From contig CALKBO010000061.1 of NCBI GenBank assembly GCA_937989875.1, forward strand, positions 1 to 17,942: a stretch of 17,942 nucleotides of DNA, written 5' to 3'. Positions within the stretch are counted from its first letter, which is position 1. Each line of letters starts with the position of its first letter. Position numbers and translations under genes: made by a program. Shown in pieces: positions 1-7,479 of this stretch. Origin of the DNA: an uncultured Collinsella sp. (GTDB lineage: Bacteria; Actinomycetota; Coriobacteriia; Coriobacteriales; Coriobacteriaceae). The notes under the pieces are model-generated. The model was not told where the DNA came from. It searched no databases and worked only from the letters and a program-made list of their open reading frames with translations.

Positions 1-629
1 ACGGTGCTCATTTCCCAGTGATCACTCGGACCACTTCTTAGTGAACATCAACAACGGTTACAGATTGCCTGTTGCAGACCGGTTTTGCCGACGGTATGCC
101 CATTGCCGATTCGGCGATCTCAAAGCTCGTCCTTGTGCGGGAACAGTTGATGGAGGCCGTCGAGCAACGAGCAACCGCCCGCAATGGTCGCGCGATTCGT
201 ACGGCTCTCACAACGCTTCGATATGCCGACGCCCGCGCCGAGAGCGGCGGGGAATCGGTCGCCCGAGCCGTCATGATTGAGACGGGCTTTGCGCCCGATT
301 GGCTTCAATACGAGCTGACGGACCCCTTCAATTCGGCCAAGCCCATACGAACGGACTTTGCCTGGGAGCGCCAGGCGCGGGAACTCACGCTGGGCGAGCT
401 CGACGGGCTCATCAAATATACCAACCAGACCATGCTGGCAGGACGCACCACCGCCGAAGCGCTCGTTGCCGAACGACAGCGCGAGGCGCACCTATCGCTC
501 TACGGTCACCCTCTGCTGCGCTTTACCATGAACGAGGTCCGCTCGGCAGGAATGCTCGCCAAAAAGCTGCAGGCGGCAGGCATCCGGCAGACCGCGCTAC
601 CGACATGGCTCAACGATATTGAGCTGTAG
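1..629 (+). pseudogene. 3' part of an AbiEi/DUF559-type protein gene, apparently frameshifted
   Basis: The main reading frame can start at a TTG at 72 and gives 185 residues to the TAG at 627-629. In that frame the codons before the TTG read TSTTVTDCL, which continues the family-like block directly into LQTGFADGMPIADSA, but a TGA at 42-44 blocks it. The other frame is open from the window edge and ends in HFLV at 41-43. Dropping one A at 44/45 joins HFLV to TSTTVTDC, so I infer a one-base insertion. The C-terminal part has the pattern of the nuclease-like domain attached to AbiEi-type winged-helix proteins in actinobacteria: ESGGES (residues 57-62 from the TTG), DFAW (95-98), GELDGLIKY (108-116) and ER.RE (134-138). 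The E-x-D-x(3)-K arrangement resembles a PD-(D/E)XK core. The N-terminal part lies outside the window. A working short protein from the TTG is possible but has no visible ribosome site. Confidence 0.6.
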
Positions 630-665
630 GAGCTGCTGAGCTTATGCCCGCCTGCCCACCAAACT

Positions 666-928
666 GGGACACACTTTCCGGTTGGCAGCACCCGCGAAAA
701 CCATGTCCCAAATTGAGCGCTCAAAACGGGATGTACTTTCCAGATGGCATGCCTAGCGGAAACCGTGTCCCGGAATCAAGGCCTAGAATGGGACAGACTT
801 TCCGGTTGAAGCGCCCAGCGGAAACTGCATCCCGGAATAGACGCTCAAACTGGGACGCAGTTTCCGGTTTCCTGCTGTTCCGAAAAGTACGTCCCATTCT
901 GGAGCCGAAATCCGGGACGCAGTTTCCG
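666..928. repeat. Tandem array of imperfect palindromes, exact 62-bp period
   Basis: GGGA begins at 666, 728, 790, 852 and 914, exactly 62 bases apart each time. The first four units are complete 44-base imperfect palindromes (666-709, 728-771, 790-833, 852-895) with 18-base spacers; the fifth is only the left arm. Read as half-sites on alternating strands, there are nine copies of GGGAYRYRSTTTYCG or close variants. The GGGA and TTTCCG blocks are conserved while the bases between them vary, so each hairpin would have an internal mismatch. The first spacer contains the perfect palindrome TTGAGCGCTCAA (713-724). The gap 630-1050 holds this array and the terminator that follows, and I see no gene in it. 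Confidence 0.9.
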
Positions 929-943
929 TATGCGGAGGCGCTC

Positions 944-981
944 CAAACAAAAAGGCCCCGGCTCGCGATAAAGTCGAGGCC
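944..981 (-). terminator. Rho-independent terminator of the purine cluster
   Basis: On the minus strand GGCCTCG (981-975) pairs with CGGGGCC (960-954), one pair being a G-U wobble, around a 14-base loop, followed directly by TTTTTGTTT. It lies about 70 bases past the stop codon of the xanthine dehydrogenase gene and just before the 62-bp repeat array. The wobble is only allowed in the minus-strand RNA, which supports the orientation. Confidence 0.7.
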
Positions 982-1050
982 AAAGGCGCAGCGTATGTAG
1001 TTGATGTTGAGCGCGAACGGCCCGTCAACAATGGCCGTCCACGCTCTACC

Positions 1051-3828
1051 CTACCCGCGGCGACGGACGCGGCTGTACGGCGTATCCACCATGGGCAGAT
1101 CCGGACGCAGCTTGCCGTCAAATGCGCGATAGGCGTTCTGTACGGCGGGCGCCGTGGGAATCGTTGCGATCTCGCCGATGCCCTTGCCGCCGTATGCCAC
1201 GGGCAGTAGCTCGTCCTTCTCCACGTAGATGGCGTGGATATCCGGAATCTCGGGCGCACGGAACAGCCCGAGCGTGCCGTACCTTGCCTGGGGCACGCAG
1301 TCCTTGAGCGGCCAGTCCTCGGTAAGCGCATAGCCCATACCCATAAGCACACCGCCTTCGATCTGACCCTGGATGGAGATGGGGTTGACCACCTTGCCGG
1401 AATCGTGCGCGGCATAGACCTCGCTCACGCGACCGTCATCGTCCAGAATGACCACATGCGTGGCAAAGCCGTAGCAGATGTGGCTCTTGGGATTGGGAAC
1501 GTCGGCGCCCAGCTTGTCGGTCGGCTCCAGGTACACGTAGCCAAACTCGCATCCCTCGAGCGCCTTGATGGCGGCCGCGGGATCCTGAGGATGCATACCC
1601 CGGCCGGCGACGAGCTCCTGCGTGTGCAGCTGATAGGCGCGACCGTCGTCGTACTCGATCTTGACGCCGTCGCCATGCGCATTCACGGGAGCGGCGGGCG
1701 CAGACTTGCCGGCCTCGATATCAAGCATGGCATCGCGCAGCAGGAAGGCGGCACCGCGCACGGCCTCGCCGGTCACGACCGTCTGACGTGAACCAGACGT
1801 GGTGCCGGAGTCGGGAGCGTTCTCGGTGGAGCACTCGCCGTTGGCAATGCAGCGAGGCGGCAGGCCGCATGCCTCGGCAACGTCCTGCAAAAAGACGGTG
1901 TTGCAGCCCTGGCCGATGTCGGACGTGGCGGCATAGACCACAGCCACGCCGTCCTCGATGCGAATCTTGCAGCGGCCGGCATCGGGCAGGCCCACGCCCA
2001 CGCCGGCGTTCTTCATGGCGCAGGCGATACCGGCGTGTCCGGGATGCGCATAGTAGGCATCCTTGACCTCGAGCAGCGTCTCTTTAAGCGCCGTGGAGCA
2101 GTCGGCAATCTGGCCGTTGGGCAAAACCTCGCCCGGCTCGATGGCGTTACGGTAGCGGATCTCCCACGGATCCAGGCCGACCTTCTCTGCCAGCAAGTCG
2201 ATCAGGCTCTCGAGCGCAAACTCGGACTGGCAAACGCCAAAGCCGCGGTACGCGCCGGCGGGCGGGTTGTTGGTGTAGTAGCCATAACCGCGAATGTCGG
2301 TGTTCTGGTACTTGTAGGGGCCGACGGCATGCGTGCAGGCGCGCTCGAGCACCGGGCCGCACAGCGACGCGTAGGCGCCGGTGTCAAAGTTGATCTCGCA
2401 ATCTAGGCCGGTAAAGTTGCCCTCGGCGTCGCAGCCCAGCGTAAAGGTGCCGTCCATGGCATGGCGCTTGGGATGGAAAGCGAGCGACTCGGCACGCGTG
2501 AGCTTACACTTCACAGGACGCTGGAACTTATAGGCGGCGAGCGCGGCCAGGTGCTGGATGGACACGTCCTCCTTGCCGCCAAAGCCGCCACCCACGAGCA
2601 TGGTCTCTACAACCACGCGCTCGGGCTCGTTGTCCCAGCCAAACATGTGGGCGCACTCTTTGCGCGTATCGTAGGCACCCTGGTCGGTCGACTGCACCTT
2701 GACGCCGTTCTTGTACGGGAAGGCCACGGCGCACTCGGGCTCCAAGAAGGCATGCTCGGTAAAGGGCGTGGTAAAGCGCTGCGTCACGGTGAATGCGCTC
2801 TCTGCCAGCGCCTTGGCGGCGTCGCCGCGCGTCACGTGACGGCTCTGGCACACGTTGTCCTTGAGCTCCACCGTGTTGCCAAAGGCAAAGAAGCTGTCGT
2901 GCAGGCGCGGGGCGTCGGCAGCCCTGGCCTCGACAATGTTACGCACGGGCTCCAGCGGCTCGTAATCGATCTTGACGAGCTTCTTGGCCTTCTCGAGCGT
3001 CGCCTCGTCCTCGGCAACCACCAGCACGATGGCGTCACCCACGCAGCGGGTGATATCGCCCTGGGCGATCATGACGTCCCAGTCCTGGATAAGGTGGCCG
3101 ACCTGGTTGACCGGCACGTCCTCGGCGCGCAGGATGCCCACCACACCGGGCAGGGCCTCGGCCTTGGAGGTGTCGATGGAGAGCACGCGGGCGCGCGGAT
3201 ACTTGGAGCGCACGGCGCTGGCATAGGTCAGGGCCGGCTGATCGAGCTCGTCGATGTCGTCGGGATACTTGCCCTCGCCGAGCACCTTCTTGCGCACGTC
3301 AATACGGAAGGCGCGCTTGCCCACGCCGTAGTCATCGCCGCGCTCCAGGTCCTCGTCGATCTGCTTTTCGCCGCGGAGCACTGCAGCGGCCAGCGAGATG
3401 CCCTCGATAATCTTTTTGTAGCCGGTGCAGCGACAGACGTTACCGCGAATGGCGTACTTGATCTGCTCCTCAGTGGGCTCGGGGTCCTCGGCGATGAGCG
3501 CTGCACCCGCCATGACCATGCCGGGGATGCAAAAACCGCACTGCACGGCGCCCACGGCGCCAAAGGCGTACACAAAGGCCTCGCGCACGTCCTCGGGCAG
3601 GCCCTCGACGGTCACGATGTTGCGGCCGGCGGCAAGAGCGGTGGTCAGCACGCACGCCTTGACGGCCGCACCGTCCACATGGATGGTGCAGGTACCGCAA
3701 GCACCTTCGGAGCAGCCGTCCTTGGCGGAATGGATATGCAGGTCGTCGCGCAGGTAACGCAGCAGCGGTTTGTTTTGGGTCGTCGTGCGCTCGACGCCGT
3801 TAACGGTAAAAGTGAATTCCTGTGCCAT
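1051..3828 (-). CDS. xdh: Selenium-dependent-type xanthine dehydrogenase, fused 2Fe-2S and molybdenum domains
   Basis: A 925-residue molybdenum hydroxylase expected to oxidise purines such as xanthine in the cytoplasm. Residues 1-155 form the two-cluster Fe-S unit: plant-type [2Fe-2S] cysteines C39, C44, C47, C59, then C97/C100 (QCGFC) and C132/C134 (VCRCTGY). The rest is the molybdopterin-binding unit, with GGGFGGKE (413-420), AYRGFG (526-531), DIGQGCNT (637-644), SGTTSGSRQT (674-683) and the likely catalytic Glu886 in GKGIGEIAT. There is no FAD domain. This fused layout matches E. coli XdhD/YgfN and the family called selenium-dependent xanthine dehydrogenase; in that family selenium is a labile cofactor, not selenocysteine, and no in-frame TGA is seen. 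The ATG at 3828 follows AAGGGA at good spacing, 12 bases after the ferredoxin stop. Electron transfer probably goes to the adjacent ferredoxin and YgfK (inference). The purine substrate is inferred from context. Confidence 0.92.
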   Translation of the reverse strand: MAQEFTFTVNGVERTTTQNKPLLRYLRDDLHIHSAKDGCSEGACGTCTIHVDGAAVKACVLTTALAAGRNIVTVEGLPEDVREAFVYAFGAVGAVQCGFCIPGMVMAGAALIAEDPEPTEEQIKYAIRGNVCRCTGYKKIIEGISLAAAVLRGEKQIDEDLERGDDYGVGKRAFRIDVRKKVLGEGKYPDDIDELDQPALTYASAVRSKYPRARVLSIDTSKAEALPGVVGILRAEDVPVNQVGHLIQDWDVMIAQGDITRCVGDAIVLVVAEDEATLEKAKKLVKIDYEPLEPVRNIVEARAADAPRLHDSFFAFGNTVELKDNVCQSRHVTRGDAAKALAESAFTVTQRFTTPFTEHAFLEPECAVAFPYKNGVKVQSTDQGAYDTRKECAHMFGWDNEPERVVVETMLVGGGFGGKEDVSIQHLAALAAYKFQRPVKCKLTRAESLAFHPKRHAMDGTFTLGCDAEGNFTGLDCEINFDTGAYASLCGPVLERACTHAVGPYKYQNTDIRGYGYYTNNPPAGAYRGFGVCQSEFALESLIDLLAEKVGLDPWEIRYRNAIEPGEVLPNGQIADCSTALKETLLEVKDAYYAHPGHAGIACAMKNAGVGVGLPDAGRCKIRIEDGVAVVYAATSDIGQGCNTVFLQDVAEACGLPPRCIANGECSTENAPDSGTTSGSRQTVVTGEAVRGAAFLLRDAMLDIEAGKSAPAAPVNAHGDGVKIEYDDGRAYQLHTQELVAGRGMHPQDPAAAIKALEGCEFGYVYLEPTDKLGADVPNPKSHICYGFATHVVILDDDGRVSEVYAAHDSGKVVNPISIQGQIEGGVLMGMGYALTEDWPLKDCVPQARYGTLGLFRAPEIPDIHAIYVEKDELLPVAYGGKGIGEIATIPTAPAVQNAYRAFDGKLRPDLPMVDTPYSRVRRRG

Positions 3829-3840
3829 GGTGATTCCCTT

Positions 3841-4320
3841 CTACACGCCGGCGGCGATGCCGGTGCGGTCGTGGATGGCGCCATGAGGGCAGACGACGGC
3901 GCACATGCCGCACGACAGGCAGTCCACGCCGTCGATATGGGCGCAGTTGTCCTCGATGCGGATAGCGCCGGCAGGGCACTTTTTGGCGCACATGCCGCAA
4001 CCGATGCAGCTCGTGTCGCAGATCTTGCGCGCAATGGCGCCCTTATCGGTGTTGTTGCAGCGCACCAGAATGTTCTGGTAGCCGGGAACGAAGGCAATCA
4101 CGCGCTGCGGGCACGCCATGCCGCACAGGCCACAGCCCGTGCACTTGGAGCGATCCACGCGGGCGATGCCATCGACCAGCGCAATAGCGCCGTGGGGGCA
4201 GGCCGTGACGCAGGCGCCACAGCCAATGCAGCCTTCGCTGCAGCGGGCGTCGCCGCCTGCGGAGGCGCAACCACTTCCGCAGGCAACGTAGGCCACGTTA
4301 TGTTGAATGGATTTGGCCAT
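3841..4320 (-). CDS. RnfB-like polyferredoxin with four [4Fe-4S] motifs
   Basis: A 159-residue soluble electron carrier. Four CxxCxxCxxxCP motifs are present at C31-C41, C60-C70, C105-C115 and C134-C144. Further cysteines at 14, 18, 27, 88, 101 and 126 fit the spacing of the RnfB cluster-binding region. The stretch from about 58 to 147, including VRCNNTDKGAIARK (86-99), closely follows the C-terminal ferredoxin half of RnfB, the electron-input subunit of the Rnf complex, but the N-terminal membrane helix of RnfB is absent. It sits between ygfK (11-base gap upstream) and xdh (12-base gap downstream), so it is almost certainly co-translated with them and a natural electron bridge between the dehydrogenase and YgfK. 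That partnership is inference. Confidence 0.9.
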   Translation of the reverse strand: MAKSIQHNVAYVACGSGCASAGGDARCSEGCIGCGACVTACPHGAIALVDGIARVDRSKCTGCGLCGMACPQRVIAFVPGYQNILVRCNNTDKGAIARKICDTSCIGCGMCAKKCPAGAIRIEDNCAHIDGVDCLSCGMCAVVCPHGAIHDRTGIAAGV

Positions 4321-4331
4321 AAGAGACTCGC

Positions 4332-7331
4332 CTATTTCTTAAGAAGGTACGAATAGTTGTCGCGCACGGCCCTGATGGTCAGGCGGACGGCCTCGGGAAG
4401 ACCGGTGTTGACGGCATCGACCGAGACGGTGCGGACCGTGCCGGCGACGCGGACCTTAAAGTGGTCCTCGTCCACAGCCAGGAAGCCCTCGTTCTCGGAG
4501 TTCTCCATGTCCTGCTCGCTCCAGAACAGGGTGAGCTTGTCCTTGTAGGGACGACCCTCCTGGTAGGGGCAGAACACGGCGCAGTTACCGCACTCGTTGC
4601 ACATGCCGTCGATGTGGACGACCTGATGCTTGGCCAGGCCCGGCACCTTAATTGCCACGTTGGCGCGGTTGGGGCACACGTCGCAGCAGACCTCGCACAC
4701 CGAGCCGCAGCCCAGACAGCGGGTCTTGGTGCAGTTGCGCTTGTCGCGGCACAGCGACCCCTTGCGCTCGTAGCAGGTGTCCTCGCGGCCGGCCTGCTCG
4801 TTGCAGTCGGCGTACTTGTTAAAGTCCACACCGGCGATGGCACGGGCGACCTCGGCGGCGTCGGCGATGGCCTCGACAACGGTGGCAGGACCGCGGCGGC
4901 AGTCGCCCGCAGCCCAGACGCCCTCGACGCCGGTGGAGGTGGCGGCAAGGCGGCCGCGACGGTCGTGCTCGACGCCCGCGGCATCGTACAGGCTGGCATC
5001 GATGCCCTCGCCCACGGCGCAGATCACCGTGGTGGCGGAAAGCTCGACGGTCTCGCCCGTGGCGACGGGGCTACGACGGCCGCTTGCATCCGGCTCGCCA
5101 AGCTCCATAACGTCGCAGGTCAGCACGGCGCCGTTAAGCGCCTTGGGGGCCAGCAGCTCGCAGAACTCAACACCGTCGGCAAGAGCAAGATCAAGCTCTT
5201 CCTCGTCAGCGGGCATCTGCTTCTTGGTGCGGCGATACACCAGGCGCACGTTCTTCACGCCAGCAAGGCGCTTGGCCACGCGGGCCGCGTCCATGGCGGT
5301 GTTGCCAGCGCCAATGACCACGACGTCCTCGCCCAGCTCGAGCTTCTCGCCCTTCTTGGCGGCCTCGAGGAACTCCAGCACGTCGAGCTCGGCGCCCTCG
5401 CCCAGGCCCGCAGAGCCGGGCATCCAGGCACCGGTGGCCACGACCACGTCGGTAAAGCCCTGGGCCTTGAGCTCGTCAATGGAATCCACGCGAGCGTTGA
5501 GCTGCACCTTGGCGCCAAAGGCCAAGCAGAGCTCGGCATCGTGGGAGATATCGTCGCTCGCGATACGGAACTCGGGGATCACGTGACGGACCACGCCGCC
5601 GAGCGAATCGCGGGCCTCGAAGATGGTGACGGGCACGCCGGCACGCGTCAGGAAGAACGCCGTCGCCAGGCCGGCCGGGCCGCCGCCGATAACGGCAACA
5701 TTGCGCTCGCCGTCGTTTGCGATGGCCTGGGCGCGCAGCTTGGGCAGCACGGCGGTCATGGCCTCGCGGGCGGCCTTGAGCTTGCTGGCGCGAATCTGGG
5801 CGCCCTCGGGCTCGTAGAACGCACGCTCGCAGGCACGGCCGCAGGGATGCGGGCAGATGGTGCCGGTAATGAACGGCAGGGCGTTGCGCTCGATGATAAT
5901 GTTGAGCGCGTCCTCGTAGCGACCCTCGTCAACAGCCGCCAGGTAGGCGGGAATATCCTGCTGGATGGGGCAGCTCGTGCGGCACGGCGTGGTAAAGCAG
6001 TCGGAAAGCGGGCTCTTGCCGGCGACCTTGCGGTCGGGCAGCGGGCGCAGCGGCTTCTTGTAGAGCGGGTTGGTGAGCGAATCGGTCTGGATCGCGGTCA
6101 CGGCCTCGAGAGAGACGCCCGCGAACGGCTTGCCATCCAGGTCGGCAAACTCGCCGGCCATCTGGCTAAAGCGCTCGTAGCCACCGGGCTTGAGCACGTC
6201 GGTCGCCAGGGTGACGGGCCAAATGCCGGCATCGTACAGGGCGCGGATGTTGTAGACCGTAGCACCGCCGGAGTAGCTGATGCGCAGCTTGCCATCAAAC
6301 TGCTCGGTAATGCGACGGGCGGCCTCGATGGTCAGCGAGAACAGCGAACGGCCGGACATGTACATCTCGGTGGAAGGCAGCTCGTTCCTCGTCACATCGA
6401 CGGGGAAGGTGTTGGTAAGCTTGACGCCAAACTCAAGACCGCGCTCGGCGCACAGGGCAATCAGGCGCTCGAACATGGGCACGGCGTCGGCCCACTGCAG
6501 GTCCTCGCGGAAGTGCGTATCGTCGAAGACGATATAGTCGAAGCCCAGCTCGTTGAGGCGCTGGCGGGCAAACTCATAGCCCAGCAGCGTGGGGTTGCAC
6601 TTGATGTAGGTGTTGAGGCCCTTCTCGGTGATCAGATAGGTCGCGATGCGCTCGATCTCCGCCGGCGGGCAGCCATGCAGCGTGGACTCGGTAATGGAGT
6701 TGGAGACGCGCGCCGGGATGGACTCGACAAACGCGGCGTCGACATGCTCAAACTTGTCCAGGTTGGCGAGCGCCCACGTGCGGCACTCGTTCCAAACCTC
6801 GGAGCCGCTGGCGTCCTTCATGCCCTCAATGTACGCATCGACCTTGGGGCTCTTAATGCCCTCCAGGTCATAGCCCACCGACATGTTAAAGACAAAGCCG
6901 TCCGGGCTGCCCAGGCCGTACTCGCGGGCAATCAGGTGGCAGGCGAACCATGCCTTCACGTACTCGGCAAAGGCCTGCGGAACCTCGAGCTCGGTCGACC
7001 ACTCGCAGTTGTAGCACTCGTCCTGCGCCACGATGCAGGGCTTGTTCACACACTTGGAGAGCTCCTCGCCATCCATAACCTGAACGGTCTTGAGCTCAAA
7101 GAAGCGGGAGCCGGCCACGTAGGATGCCACGATGTTCTGGGCCAGCTGCGTATTGGGACCGGCGGCCGGGCCAAACGGAGTCTCGATGCGCTCGTCAAAA
7201 ATGGGAAGCGCGCCCTCCTGGTTGGTCGTGACCATCTTGCGAACGCCAAAGACGGCGCCCTGGGTCTTGTGCTCCTCGATGATCCAGTTTATCAGCTGCG
7301 AAAACGGGATCGGCCTCATGATGTCGCTCAT
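4332..7331 (-). CDS. ygfK: YgfK family Fe-S/FAD oxidoreductase (annotated elsewhere as putative selenate reductase subunit)
   Basis: A 999-residue multidomain flavoprotein. Residues 1 to about 430 resemble a dihydroorotate-dehydrogenase/PreA-like TIM barrel (GPAAGPNTQLAQN at 54-66). Residues 440-530 are the GltD-type helical Fe-S domain (C445, C450, C454, C493, C497, C501). Then come an FAD Rossmann motif VIGGGPAG (547-554), a dinucleotide motif VIGAGNTAMDAAR (672-684) and GVWAAGD (804-810). The C-terminus has a cysteine-rich block (853-886) and a standard ferredoxin motif C911/C914/C917/C921. The ATG at 7331 follows AGAGGAG and gives the family's MSDIMRPIPFSQ start; the frame is open further upstream but only across an intercistronic hairpin region. 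YgfK is part of the purine-use gene set of E. coli and gut anaerobes. Its exact reaction is not settled; a role as NAD(P)H-linked electron partner of xanthine dehydrogenase fits its domains (inference). Confidence 0.92.
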   Translation of the reverse strand: MSDIMRPIPFSQLINWIIEEHKTQGAVFGVRKMVTTNQEGALPIFDERIETPFGPAAGPNTQLAQNIVASYVAGSRFFELKTVQVMDGEELSKCVNKPCIVAQDECYNCEWSTELEVPQAFAEYVKAWFACHLIAREYGLGSPDGFVFNMSVGYDLEGIKSPKVDAYIEGMKDASGSEVWNECRTWALANLDKFEHVDAAFVESIPARVSNSITESTLHGCPPAEIERIATYLITEKGLNTYIKCNPTLLGYEFARQRLNELGFDYIVFDDTHFREDLQWADAVPMFERLIALCAERGLEFGVKLTNTFPVDVTRNELPSTEMYMSGRSLFSLTIEAARRITEQFDGKLRISYSGGATVYNIRALYDAGIWPVTLATDVLKPGGYERFSQMAGEFADLDGKPFAGVSLEAVTAIQTDSLTNPLYKKPLRPLPDRKVAGKSPLSDCFTTPCRTSCPIQQDIPAYLAAVDEGRYEDALNIIIERNALPFITGTICPHPCGRACERAFYEPEGAQIRASKLKAAREAMTAVLPKLRAQAIANDGERNVAVIGGGPAGLATAFFLTRAGVPVTIFEARDSLGGVVRHVIPEFRIASDDISHDAELCLAFGAKVQLNARVDSIDELKAQGFTDVVVATGAWMPGSAGLGEGAELDVLEFLEAAKKGEKLELGEDVVVIGAGNTAMDAARVAKRLAGVKNVRLVYRRTKKQMPADEEELDLALADGVEFCELLAPKALNGAVLTCDVMELGEPDASGRRSPVATGETVELSATTVICAVGEGIDASLYDAAGVEHDRRGRLAATSTGVEGVWAAGDCRRGPATVVEAIADAAEVARAIAGVDFNKYADCNEQAGREDTCYERKGSLCRDKRNCTKTRCLGCGSVCEVCCDVCPNRANVAIKVPGLAKHQVVHIDGMCNECGNCAVFCPYQEGRPYKDKLTLFWSEQDMENSENEGFLAVDEDHFKVRVAGTVRTVSVDAVNTGLPEAVRLTIRAVRDNYSYLLKK

Positions 7332-7479
7332 AATGAGCTCCTCTCTGTAACGCCCGGCGAGACCGCGCGGCGGGCGCAAATACGGTGTAGCGCTAGCACA
7401 GCGCCGGCGACCCCGCGGAGGCCGCCTATACGCGCGTCGAATGCGGCGAAACATCCGACGCGCGTGAATCTACTTGTAA
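7332..7479 (-). promoter_or_regulatory. Structured ssnA-ygfK intercistronic leader with four GC-rich hairpins
   Basis: Reading the minus strand from ssnA towards ygfK, four stems follow one another. The first is a perfect 10-bp stem ACGCGCGTCG (7465-7456 with 7439-7430). The second pairs GGCGGCC with GGTCGCC (7426-7420 with 7412-7406, one G-U). The third is GCGCT/AGCGC (7404-7400 with 7394-7390). The fourth is CGCCCG/CGGGCG (7376-7371 with 7356-7351). None has a T-run, so they do not look like ordinary terminators. The last stem ends about 10 bases before the AGAGGAG ribosome site of ygfK. They could be processing or stability elements, or part of a regulatory leader. Confidence 0.5.

Noticed and set aside
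666..928. CRISPR array
   Set aside because: The period is regular, but repeats are strongly divergent palindromes of 44 bases with 18-base spacers that are partly palindromic, and no cas gene is near.
644..1000. Open frame of 118 codons across the palindrome array
   Set aside because: The 62-base period is not a multiple of three, so the repeats do not give a repeated peptide; there is no ribosome site, and the frame runs through a terminator.
1051..3828. Selenocysteine in the xanthine dehydrogenase
   Set aside because: The reading frame has no internal TGA; selenium in this family is a labile cofactor.
7332..7454. Earlier start of ygfK at 7454
   Set aside because: It would add 41 Arg/Pro-rich residues encoded by the hairpin region. 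The ATG at 7331 has an ideal AGAGGAG site and a family-like N-terminus.
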